Shown here in pieces: positions 1-7,681 of a stretch of 56,901 nucleotides of DNA. The notes beneath the pieces are model-generated. The model was not told the DNA's origin. It saw only the letters and a list, made by a program, of their open reading frames with translations, and did no database searches. A program made the position numbers and the translations under genes. Within the stretch, counting starts at the first letter, position 1. Every line of letters begins with the position of its first letter. Origin of the DNA: a virus; the IMG/VR virus record IMGVR_UViG_3300010151_000014, positions 1 to 56,901 of that record. One strand, 5' to 3'.

Positions 1-2
1 AT

Positions 3-1244
3 GTTTCATTGGGTAAGTTATTAATGACGTATATTGGAATCCCTCTCCAGGAGACAGGGGATTTTAATGAAGTTCAATTTATATTTTATTCATTTAATAG
101 TTTATCTGGGTTTATTCGACACCATAATATAGCACAATTCCCAATTGAAATTGAACAATTCAATTCAAAATATAAAGCAAAATTTGCGCCCATGCTTAGC
201 ACAACCCTAAACGGATTTATGGACTTTATAAATGATGAGTTTATTAGACGTGAATCAGCATCAGCATATGGGTTTGACACCCTCTACGGTGAGCCTGATG
301 ATGATGGCGATATAAAACTAAATTCCACATACAAAGGGAACCCGTCGAAGCTGAAGACGAAGAGGATGGAAATTTTAGAAACGGCGTATCCTGAAGGTTC
401 AGATGCCCAGTTTCGAAAACCAGATTTACAGTTTGCCGTAGAATGTGTTCCTGTAAAAAAACCTGATCCAAATAATCCAGAAAAATATACATTACATATT
501 TCAGAAACAATATTACGTATATTTGTGTATGATAAGGCGGCTACCGGTGTTGAACCACATGCTATGTTGTTGTCATCATTATCACAACACAATTTTAATA
601 TAATACGCCCGGCCGGAGAAGAAGGTAGTACAAAAGATGATAAGTATGGTAACCAAAGTTATACATCACATCATGATGGCCATCTTGCAAAAATATTTAA
701 ATACGCTAGTGAAGAAGGGATTATTGAGAAAAGTACGACTTCTAACACAGGCGCAGATAATGAGAAGGATATAACGTATGTTAAAGTAAAAGGAAAAAGG
801 CTTAAAGAATTTTTACGTAAAATATCACCATCCTGTATTGTAGGTTCAACAGGTAATCCTGTTCGGGTTGCAGGTTTAACAAGCTTGAATGACCCTGCGC
901 TAACATCAATACGTATAAAGGAGGCGACGGAAAAGCCTGGGGTTGTGAATGAAGAAAACAAAGACTTTCCATCTTTTATTCAACCTACCCAACTTAATGT
1001 CGATATGTTTGGCATGCCGTTATTTTCATATGCGTCAAATGTATTTTTTGATTTTAATACTAATACGACAGTAGACAATTATTATATATGTATAGGCGTC
1101 GATCATAAACTTAAACAAGGGAGTTTTGAAACATCAGCCAAATTTATTAATAGTGATGGTTTCGAGAAATTCAGATCGCCACTCGCCGATATTGAGCGCC
1201 AGATCGAAATTGCGAACAAGGTCTCGGAGACAAATGAAAGCTAG
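3..1244 (+). CDS. Probable virion structural protein, 5' end outside the window
   Basis: The frame is open to the left edge, so the gene probably starts upstream; TTG at 9 and ATG at 27 are the first internal candidates. About 410 residues are visible with no catalytic motif that I recognise. The last 100 residues (a QPTQLNVDMFGMPLFSY stretch, then a DNYYICIGVDHKLKQGSF stretch) resemble the end of phage baseplate or tail proteins, where a beta-rich domain finishes with a 'H.l..GsF.T' pattern. That resemblance is from memory and is weak. No signal peptide or membrane segment is visible. It precedes the PolA gene by 45 bases. Confidence 0.4.
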   Translation, partial: VSLGKLLMTYIGIPLQETGDFNEVQFIFYSFNSLSGFIRHHNIAQFPIEIEQFNSKYKAKFAPMLSTTLNGFMDFINDEFIRRESASAYGFDTLYGEPDDDGDIKLNSTYKGNPSKLKTKRMEILETAYPEGSDAQFRKPDLQFAVECVPVKKPDPNNPEKYTLHISETILRIFVYDKAATGVEPHAMLLSSLSQHNFNIIRPAGEEGSTKDDKYGNQSYTSHHDGHLAKIFKYASEEGIIEKSTTSNTGADNEKDITYVKVKGKRLKEFLRKISPSCIVGSTGNPVRVAGLTSLNDPALTSIRIKEATEKPGVVNEENKDFPSFIQPTQLNVDMFGMPLFSYASNVFFDFNTNTTVDNYYICIGVDHKLKQGSFETSAKFINSDGFEKFRSPLADIERQIEIANKVSETNES

Positions 1245-1289
1245 TTCAGGCAAGATTGAAAATGACATATGCTTTGATTAATATGATAT

Positions 1290-2489
1290 ATGAAGTTTTG
1301 TATTTTAAAATCAATGATTGGGACAAATCATCATTTGTTAATTAATGGCCAGGAATATTCTTGGGTTGATTCGATTGATAACGGAATCCTGTGTCTGGGT
1401 GGCGCCCAATTACCTGAGCAAATAATGTCAATTGATTATATTTCGAAGTTATATAGAAAAAATATCCCAACATTTTCCTCAACACCTCATGCAAAATTTT
1501 TTCATTCAATTGGCATGCATGATGACGAAATTAAGTGGCAAAAGGTATTTAGTCCTGAAAGATACCAAGTATTAATCAAAGATATGGTTAATAACACATG
1601 TCGTGTCATTGAGGCACTTCAAGCATCAGACTATTATGATACCCTTGAAAAAAGGTTGGGCGTTCTTATGTGTCTTAAACCGGCCCGAATTGATAATGAT
1701 GAGATCACAAGAAGCATTAGAAATGAAAGTGATCTCACACAAAGATCTAATCTTAAAACATTCATTGCAAAAAGAGGATATGCAAGAGTACCGGTTTATG
1801 AGAGTACGGTGACATCAACTGGCCGAATGATTATAATCGACGGACCTCAAATATTAACATTACGTAAAAAACACAGACAATTAATTAAATCATCATATGA
1901 TAAAGGTGATATAATTTCAATTGACTATTCAAGCCTAGAGCCGCGAACAGCAATGGCTATAGCTGGTCAAACACCTTCAGGTGATATATACGAATGGATC
2001 GATGGTGAAATATTCGATGGCAAATTAGGCAGAACAAAAGCAAAAACATTAACACTTTCAATTATATATGGGATGTCTTTGCATTCAGCCCAAAGTAAAT
2101 ATGGGAATATAACAGTTGGTACAAAAAAGAGGTTGCGTGATTTATTTTCTGTAGATGAAATAACAAAATCTTTGTTAGAAACGCCAAAAGATGAATTGAG
2201 AAATCTATTTGGTAGACCAATATTCCCAGATGATGAAAGAAAGTTATTTAATTCGTTTATTCAAAGCACCGCGGTTGATGTTGCAATGTTAGGTTTTAAG
2301 CAAATCATAACAGAGCTTAAAAAGAATATAGAATGTAAACCTTTATTTTTGATTCATGACGAAATCATATTTGATGTACCAAATTTGGCGTTTAACAAGG
2401 TTGGCAAAATACTTAAATATGGTATTGACATTAAAATAAAAAATGATATTGTCAATTTTCCTGTGACAGTGGAGAAACTAAATGCCTAA
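1290..2489 (+). CDS. Compact family A DNA polymerase (palm/fingers only)
   Basis: Template-directed DNA synthesis. The three family A motifs are visible in order: motif A DYSSLEPR (canonical DYSxxELR, first catalytic Asp), motif B around RTKAKTLTLSIIYGMS (R..K...YG), and motif C IHDEIIFDVP (second catalytic Asp-Glu). At 399 residues it is much shorter than Klenow-type or T7-type enzymes (600-700). The roughly 170 residues before motif A show no 3'-5' exonuclease motifs (no DxE...D pattern), so proofreading appears absent or supplied elsewhere. The ATG at 1290 is the first in frame; its Shine-Dalgarno is weak. The stop overlaps the next gene by 8 bases. A separate DnaE-type polymerase lies at 14813, so this may be an accessory or repair polymerase. 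Confidence 0.85.
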   Translation: MKFCILKSMIGTNHHLLINGQEYSWVDSIDNGILCLGGAQLPEQIMSIDYISKLYRKNIPTFSSTPHAKFFHSIGMHDDEIKWQKVFSPERYQVLIKDMVNNTCRVIEALQASDYYDTLEKRLGVLMCLKPARIDNDEITRSIRNESDLTQRSNLKTFIAKRGYARVPVYESTVTSTGRMIIIDGPQILTLRKKHRQLIKSSYDKGDIISIDYSSLEPRTAMAIAGQTPSGDIYEWIDGEIFDGKLGRTKAKTLTLSIIYGMSLHSAQSKYGNITVGTKKRLRDLFSVDEITKSLLETPKDELRNLFGRPIFPDDERKLFNSFIQSTAVDVAMLGFKQIITELKKNIECKPLFLIHDEIIFDVPNLAFNKVGKILKYGIDIKIKNDIVNFPVTVEKLNA

Positions 2490-3024
2490 TGATGCTATAT
2501 ACGACATGTTATTTGAAGAGCCTATCGAAGATGTTATATGCAAAATGTTATTCGAAGATAATAGTCATATCGAGAATGATCATTCTCGGTTAACCTCAAA
2601 TAAAGTTACAACTAGTTATTTAGGTCGCACTAATATACTCAGCGTAGGGAGTAAGAAAAAGTTACATCTTCTTACTCCAGAAGAAAATCTTATAAATTTA
2701 GGTATTTCAAATAATAAAATAGATGGTACATTAATTGAACAAATTCAAAAATTGTTAGCAAAAGCACAACAAAATAAAATTTTTGGTACCATATTTAGCA
2801 ATACTTCTAAACAAATTGATAAATTAGGTAGGGAAGGTTTATTAATGGGTATTAATGATAATGAGGTTCCCCGCCGCCACGCTGCCCATTATTTACGTTT
2901 ACTGTTGATTAATTCGTTTATTTTAGGTGTGTTACATGATAAGACTGATGTTCGAATACAAGGTATTAATACCGGTTTATTAATATACCCATCGAAAAAT
3001 GGTAAGTCTCGTTGGGAATTTTGA
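2482..3024 (+). CDS. Hypothetical protein, 180 aa
   Basis: Overlaps the polymerase gene by 8 bases, implying translational coupling. The N-terminal 30 residues are acidic and contain a near repeat (YDMLFEEP / CKMLFEDN). The middle is rich in Lys, Asn and Ile. The C-terminal part has a hydrophobic helix (YLRLLLINSFILGVL) too short and interrupted to call a membrane anchor. No family recognised. Confidence 0.7.
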   Translation: MPNDAIYDMLFEEPIEDVICKMLFEDNSHIENDHSRLTSNKVTTSYLGRTNILSVGSKKKLHLLTPEENLINLGISNNKIDGTLIEQIQKLLAKAQQNKIFGTIFSNTSKQIDKLGREGLLMGINDNEVPRRHAAHYLRLLLINSFILGVLHDKTDVRIQGINTGLLIYPSKNGKSRWEF

Positions 3025-3050
3025 TATTTAATATTCAAGTTTGTACAAAA

Positions 3051-3079
3051 TCACTTAAGTTATTATGATTAAACTAAGT
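3051..3079 (+). promoter_or_regulatory. Imperfect inverted repeat ahead of the HD-like gene
   Basis: CACTTAAGTT is followed by a 10-base spacer and AACTAAGTG, pairing with one bulged base. It sits 14 bases before the ATG at 3093, overlapping the leader. It could be a translational operator or a weak terminator for the polymerase operon; there is no U-tract. Confidence 0.3.
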
Positions 3080-3092
3080 GAGGTAAGCTACA

Positions 3093-3671
3093 ATGGATAT
3101 TAAGGATTTATGGGAACAGTATTATTTTCTTTTGATACGAACTTTTGATGTTAGTGAACAAAATGTTGTTAAATGTATGCTCGATGAGCTAGGTGAACGT
3201 ATGATTATGACGCCGGCAAATATGACAACAAAAAAGATTGGGTGTGAACCTGGCGGTATGCTTAAGGTATCACTTCAAGTTGCATCACAGGCAATAAAAC
3301 TACTTGAGGCGTATGGGCTAGATCCTAGTATGAAGCGAAATCTCATTAAGGTTGCATTACTTTATGATCTTGGGAAGGTAGGTGATCTACAATACGATCA
3401 TTTTATTGTGCAGGATAGTGATTGGCATCGAGAAAAATTAAATGCTCATTATAAAATTTCTAATGACCCAGATTTGCAAAAAATGGCTATAGCACATCGA
3501 ACATTATATTTGCTACAGCATTTTGGAATAGCACTTACTCAAGATGAGTGGTTGGCGATTCAGTTGGCTTCAGGGTTTCATTTTGAAGAAAATCGTTGGT
3601 ATGTATACAATGAACCAACATTAGCCAGGATTATCCAACATGCCATATATATGGTAATAAGAAATGGTTAA
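3093..3671 (+). CDS. HD-domain-like protein with degenerate metal site
   Basis: 192 residues. The pattern around residue 90 (ALLYDLGKVGD) matches the HD-superfamily core 'LLHDIGK', but the His of the HD doublet is Tyr, and the helix where the first His is expected (LKVSLQVASQAIKLL) also lacks His. The fold is therefore likely HD-like, but the usual two-metal phosphohydrolase centre is not intact. The preceding GTGAGGTAAGC gives a good ribosome binding site. Nothing here supports a particular substrate. Confidence 0.55.
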   Translation: MDIKDLWEQYYFLLIRTFDVSEQNVVKCMLDELGERMIMTPANMTTKKIGCEPGGMLKVSLQVASQAIKLLEAYGLDPSMKRNLIKVALLYDLGKVGDLQYDHFIVQDSDWHREKLNAHYKISNDPDLQKMAIAHRTLYLLQHFGIALTQDEWLAIQLASGFHFEENRWYVYNEPTLARIIQHAIYMVIRNG

Positions 3672-3713
3672 TGACTCATAAAAGCCTATATATTAACAAG
3701 GTTAACTGAACAA

Positions 3714-3932
3714 ATGAAATCCCACTTTACACTTCGCCAATTTATTACCCAAATATTAGGTGAGCAAAATATTAATGATGAAGATATTATTGATGAAGAT
3801 GAAGATATTATTGATGAAGATGAAGAGCATGATGATGATCAACAACACGAAATAAGTGTTACGGCAGGTGTTGCCGGCGTGTCATTACCATTGGGATATC
3901 AGCGTAAAGTATACCCAAAAACTAAAAACTAA
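3714..3932 (+). CDS. Small acidic protein with capsid-targeting-like N-terminus
   Basis: 72 residues in three parts: an amphipathic leader (LRQFITQILGEQ) ending in a (L/I)xE site, an acidic repeat (DEDIID twice, then DEDEEHDDD), and a Gly/Val-rich tail (GVAGVSLPLGYQ). The leader matches the one shared by a dozen other proteins in this window, interpreted as a prohead protease-processed head-targeting sequence. The tail suggests a small head-associated protein. Function unknown. Confidence 0.65.
   Translation: MKSHFTLRQFITQILGEQNINDEDIIDEDEDIIDEDEEHDDDQQHEISVTAGVAGVSLPLGYQRKVYPKTKN
3775..3829 (+). repeat. Tandem GATGAAGATATTATT-type repeat inside a coding region
   Basis: Two copies of a roughly 24-base unit (GAAGATATTATTGATGAAGAT) encode the DEDIID acidic repeat of the 72-aa protein. 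It is probably prone to slippage and copy-number change between relatives. Confidence 0.7.
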
Positions 3933-3970
3933 ATATTTAAACATTTAATGAAGTTAGATTATACTAATTT

Positions 3971-3986
3971 AGGTGAATAATCACCT
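3971..3986 (+). promoter_or_regulatory. Hairpin in the ssb leader (AGGTGA-N4-TCACCT)
   Basis: A perfect 6-bp stem with an ATAA loop, 43 bases upstream of the ssDNA-binding protein start. There is no U-tract, so a regulatory role is as likely as termination. T4 gp32 represses its own mRNA through a structured leader; an analogous site here is an inference. Confidence 0.35.
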
Positions 3987-4028
3987 TGATACATTTAATT
4001 AATAATTAGTAATTAAGGATTTATAAAA

Positions 4029-4793
4029 ATGGCAATTGATTTTGATGCGATTAGGAAGAAGCTTAGTCAACTAAGCGGAAATGGAAGCAGACGTGATAAG
4101 ATGTGGCGCCCCGAAGAAGGGGAGACTTCATCAATTCGGATTATTTCATTCCCAGACAATGATGGCCAACCTTTTAAGGAGCGTTGGTTCTACTATAATA
4201 TTGGTGATAATCCAGGCTTTTTGACCCCTCATCAATTTGGTGATCCGGATCCAATCCAAGAGCTAATCAATAAGTTGCGCGCTGACAATAAAAAGGAATC
4301 ATATGAGCTGGCAAAGAAGTTATACCCTAAGATGCGTAGTTACGCTGCTGTAATTGTGCGTGGGGAAGAGGATAAAGGTGTAAGACTTTGGTCCTTTGGG
4401 AAGATGGTTTATCAAGACCTGCTTAAGACCATGATTGATGAAGATTATGGCGATATTACAGATCCTCTAGAGGGTCGGGACATTCGTGTTGAGTGTTCAA
4501 AACAACCTGGTAAGAAGTGGGCAATGACGACTGTGCGCCCACGTCCTAAGTCAAGCCCACTTTCGACTGATTCAAAGCAGGCTAAAATGTGGATGGATAA
4601 CATTCCAAACCTAGATGACCTATACAGTTGTAAGTCATATGATGAGCTGGAGCGAATTATTAATAATTGGCTAAATGATCCTATGGATGAAGATGGCAAT
4701 TCATATGATAGTGGTGAAAAAAATAGCTCTGTACCTCCCTCAAAGAAGTTTAATGATCTAAATGATGCATTTAAGGATCTAGCAAACTTCTAG
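4029..4793 (+). CDS. Single-stranded DNA-binding protein, T4 gp32-like
   Basis: Coats ssDNA at the fork and in recombination and recruits partner proteins. The 254 residues resemble the short gp32 of marine T4-like phages: an N-terminal basic segment (RKKLSQLSG), then the OB-fold core with MWRPEEGETSSIRI and a FKERWFYYNIGDNPG aromatic stretch, and an acidic C-terminal tail (GEKNSSVPP...FNDLNDAFKDLANF) typical of SSB partner-binding tails. The zinc-binding Cys/His cluster of T4 gp32 is not evident. The gene is monocistronic, with a leader hairpin and a strong terminator, and precedes uvsX, the usual functional neighbour. Confidence 0.85.
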   Translation: MAIDFDAIRKKLSQLSGNGSRRDKMWRPEEGETSSIRIISFPDNDGQPFKERWFYYNIGDNPGFLTPHQFGDPDPIQELINKLRADNKKESYELAKKLYPKMRSYAAVIVRGEEDKGVRLWSFGKMVYQDLLKTMIDEDYGDITDPLEGRDIRVECSKQPGKKWAMTTVRPRPKSSPLSTDSKQAKMWMDNIPNLDDLYSCKSYDELERIINNWLNDPMDEDGNSYDSGEKNSSVPPSKKFNDLNDAFKDLANF

Positions 4794-4856
4794 TATACGT
4801 ACAAAAAGCTGAAAGCCGTTTAGTATATGTTGTTGGCAACTAGTTCTATGGGCTTT

Positions 4857-4888
4857 GGGAGATGGGGGCGCCCCCATCTCCCATTTTT
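4857..4888 (+). terminator. Strong intrinsic terminator after the SSB gene
   Basis: A perfect 12-bp GC-rich stem (GGGAGATGGGGG / CCCCCATCTCCC) with a CG loop is followed by ATTTTTTG. It lies 64 bases after the SSB stop and insulates that highly expressed gene from uvsX. Confidence 0.92.
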
Positions 4889-5009
4889 TGTTTTAGAGAT
4901 AATCATTAATGTATGGTTCAAAGAGGCGGATTTAAATTTGAGGTGGTAACCAATAAAGTTTTTGAACATATGCTTAAAATAAATAATATTTGAACATAAA
5001 GGATAATCA

Positions 5010-6647
5010 ATGCCAAAAAAGAAAAAGAAGACAGATGATAAGCCAGCCAAGATAGTCGATTTTACCGGTGACTTAATCACTGCACTTAATAAGGAATGTG
5101 GGCAAAGGGTTGCCTACAATTTATCAACAACACAAAGCCCTACTCATATTAAGCGATGGATTGGGACAGGTTCACAACAGCTTGACGCGATTATTTCTAA
5201 TCGCCTAAACGGGGGCTTACCAGAAGGAAGGATTATTGAAATATTTGGCCCACCCTCAATTGGAAAATCGCATATTGCGACCCAGATTTCAGCAAAAACC
5301 CAACAGATGGGCGGGATTGTCGTATATATTGACACAGAAAATGCGACTAGCGTAGAAAATCTTCGATTGTTGGGCGTCGATGTAACAACACGTTTTGTAT
5401 ATGTTGATGAACACTGCACAGAAAATGTTTTTGCAATTGCACATGCAACAATTCTTAAAGCGAAAGCAATGGATAAAGATGTTCCCATTACGATTATATG
5501 GGATTCTGTTGCAGCAACATCGCCAAAAGCAGAGCTTGATGGCGATTATGATAAAAACAATATTGCATTAAATGCACGGGCAATTTCAAAGGGGATGAGA
5601 AAGATTACAGGGATTATTGGCCAAACAAACACACTCTTTGTTTGTCTTAATCAAACGAGAATTAATATCGGGGTAATGTATGGTGACCCTACATGCGTAG
5701 ACCCATATACAACAAGGTTTAAGATTCGCTATGATGAAAATTCACTCTTTGCAGAACGATATCGTGAATATTTCAAAAACCCTCGAGGTGATATTGATTA
5801 TGAAACTGATCTAACATTTCAGACATATGCAAATATTCTTGGAATTGACGACTTTGAGACACCATGTGAGTATGATCTTACAGATGTTGGGACTATGGTC
5901 GAGACGCCTACTGGGTTTAAACCAATGACTAATTTTGTGGTTAAATCATCTGTTGATACATCGTATATTTTAGGTAAATTGAGCGCGACATCAGTCCATA
6001 GAACATTAGTTAACAAACAATGGGTTAGGCTAAAAGATAATGTCAATGCCGAAAAGATTAATAAATCAATTAACGTTGTTGATATCTCTGTTCCAGATGG
6101 GAACGCCTATATAGCAAATGGTCATATTAATCACAACACAGTTCCTGGAGGTAAGTCAATCCCGTATCATGCGTCTGTTCGCATTAAACTTGGCGCAGGA
6201 AAACCAATTGAAAATAAAAAGAAAGAAATAATTGGTATTAATGTAACGGCAAAAACAATTAAAAATAAGGTTGCGCCACCATTTAGGACTGTAAAGTTTC
6301 AAATACATTTTGGAAAAGGCATTGTTGAACATGAGGAAGTGTTTGATGAACTAAGAAAGGCAGATCCTGTTTTCTTAAATAATGAAAAAATTGACATATT
6401 AGGTGCTGGTACTTGGAAAAAGTTCGTTATAACAAATACAAAAACAGGTGATATAGTTCATGAAAAAAGTTTTTATAAATCAGATTTTAAACAAATTTTA
6501 TATAACCCAAATTATAAACATTATATCGACGCATTAATGGAAAATACATATATTAGAAAAGCGCAAATCAACGTTGACACTGAGTCATATGAAGAGATTC
6601 GCTCAATCGCGATGAGTTTAGACGACGATTTTACACCACCAGAATAA
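5010..6647 (+). CDS. uvsX: UvsX/RecA recombinase precursor containing a mini-intein
   Basis: Catalyses strand exchange in recombination-dependent replication and repair. Walker A is GPPSIGKSH (residues 80-88); the Walker B region is TIIWDSVAA; a loop region LFVCLNQTRINIG follows. The host-protein reading is interrupted after MYGDPT by 148 residues starting with Cys229 and ending His375-Asn376, after which the recombinase resumes with TVPGGKSIPYHASVRIKLG (compare the RecA K-Y-ASVR region). Without the insert the protein is about 397 residues, the size of T4 UvsX. The start has a good context (AAAGGATAATCAATG). It follows the SSB terminator and precedes an exonuclease and the helicase. Confidence 0.9.
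   Translation: MPKKKKKTDDKPAKIVDFTGDLITALNKECGQRVAYNLSTTQSPTHIKRWIGTGSQQLDAIISNRLNGGLPEGRIIEIFGPPSIGKSHIATQISAKTQQMGGIVVYIDTENATSVENLRLLGVDVTTRFVYVDEHCTENVFAIAHATILKAKAMDKDVPITIIWDSVAATSPKAELDGDYDKNNIALNARAISKGMRKITGIIGQTNTLFVCLNQTRINIGVMYGDPTCVDPYTTRFKIRYDENSLFAERYREYFKNPRGDIDYETDLTFQTYANILGIDDFETPCEYDLTDVGTMVETPTGFKPMTNFVVKSSVDTSYILGKLSATSVHRTLVNKQWVRLKDNVNAEKINKSINVVDISVPDGNAYIANGHINHNTVPGGKSIPYHASVRIKLGAGKPIENKKKEIIGINVTAKTIKNKVAPPFRTVKFQIHFGKGIVEHEEVFDELRKADPVFLNNEKIDILGAGTWKKFVITNTKTGDIVHEKSFYKSDFKQILYNPNYKHYIDALMENTYIRKAQINVDTESYEEIRSIAMSLDDDFTPPE
5694..6137 (+). mobile_element. Mini-intein in the recombinase gene
   Basis: The 148-residue insert has the hallmarks of a class 1 intein: N-terminal Cys (CVDPYTTRF), a block B-like TSVH, block F-like VVDISVPDGNAYIANGH, and C-terminal His-Asn followed by Thr as the +1 extein residue. 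The short length and lack of LAGLIDADG or HNH motifs indicate the homing endonuclease has been lost or was never present. It sits in the ATP/DNA-binding core just before the strand containing the conserved ASVR pattern. Splicing itself is inferred. Confidence 0.88.
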
Positions 6648-6664
6648 TATAATAAAGGAAAATT

Positions 6665-6739
6665 ATGAAACAAACGAATAAGGGGGCATCCATCATGAGC
6701 AATATATTACTCATTGATGGACTATGACTTAGCGTTTTC
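6665..6739 (+). other. Exonuclease N-terminus separated by in-frame TGA (6725-6727)
   Basis: Both ATG 6665 (preceded by AAAGGA) and ATG 6695 (preceded by AAGGGGG) open the same frame as the exonuclease and encode NILLIDGL, the first beta strand and first metal-binding Asp of FEN nucleases. The next codon is TGA, then the frame continues as LSVFMRHYKANP without another stop. In the family, and in the paralogue at 36392 (LLDGANLM), this position is Asn. See findings. Confidence 0.8.
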
Positions 6740-7681
6740 ATGAGACATTATAAAGCAAACCCAACAATATCATCCAATGGTGTACATGCTGGTGGTGTGG
6801 TGGGGTTCTTTAAAGAAATAGAGGGTTTATGTCAACGCCTAGGCCCACAAAGGGTTCATATTATTTGGGAAGGAGGTAAAAATCACCATCGTGAAACAAT
6901 ATTCAAAGATTATAAAAGGACACAAAAATCACAAAACTATAATCGATTTTATGATGATATACCGGACACATCGGAAAACCGAATAGAGCAAATTGCATTT
7001 TTAATTAAGTGTTTTAAAACCCTTCCTATATATCAACATTTCGTTGAGGGATGTGAAGCAATTGATATTATCGAATATATTTCACGACATATATATGAGT
7101 ATGCGAATATTGTAGTTGCGTCAAGTAATAAAGGACTTTATCAATTAATCAATGATCGTACAATTATTTGGTCACCAGGACAAAAAAAAGAAATAACAAC
7201 CAATATTGTTTTGGGGAAAATATGTATACACCCAAATAATATTGCAATTGCTCGAGCTTGTGTTGGTGATAAAAATGATAATATTGAAGGTATTAAGGGT
7301 GTTGGTTTTAAAACGCTAGCCAAACGTTTACCATTTCTAAAAGGATCTAACGTTTTTAGTATTGATGATATTATCAAGGAATGCAAAAAACAACAAGCTA
7401 TATCAACAGTAAAAATGTATAATGATATCTTGCAAAATATTGATTTAATTAAACGTAATTATGAATTAATGAAATTAGACATAACAAATCTAACAACCCC
7501 GCAAATTAAGCAAATTAAAGAAAGCGTTATAAACGCAGTAGACAAACAATATAATAAATTAGCATTCTTAAGGAATCTTTATAAGTTTGGGTTAAAAAAC
7601 TACGATCCTAATTTACTGTTTTTGACAATGAACATTTTAAACAATAATAACACGGTGATTAATGAATATGGCGAATGTTGA
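6740..7681 (+). CDS. 5'-3' exonuclease (FEN/RNase H family), N-terminus cut off by TGA
   Basis: Likely removes RNA primers or flaps. Recognisable parts: HIIWEGGKNHHRETIFKDYK (arch region with basic residues), GCEAIDIIEY and VVASSNKGLYQLI (acidic active-site strands; here the usual Asp of 'SSDKDL' is Asn), and the H3TH motif GDKNDNIEGIKGVGFKTLAKRL. The ATG at 6740 is the first after the internal TGA but has no Shine-Dalgarno, and starting there loses the catalytic IDG Asp. The two substitutions (missing first Asp, DKD to NKG) suggest this copy is degenerate or needs readthrough. A second, complete-looking FEN gene is at 36392. Confidence 0.75.
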   Translation: MRHYKANPTISSNGVHAGGVVGFFKEIEGLCQRLGPQRVHIIWEGGKNHHRETIFKDYKRTQKSQNYNRFYDDIPDTSENRIEQIAFLIKCFKTLPIYQHFVEGCEAIDIIEYISRHIYEYANIVVASSNKGLYQLINDRTIIWSPGQKKEITTNIVLGKICIHPNNIAIARACVGDKNDNIEGIKGVGFKTLAKRLPFLKGSNVFSIDDIIKECKKQQAISTVKMYNDILQNIDLIKRNYELMKLDITNLTTPQIKQIKESVINAVDKQYNKLAFLRNLYKFGLKNYDPNLLFLTMNILNNNNTVINEYGEC

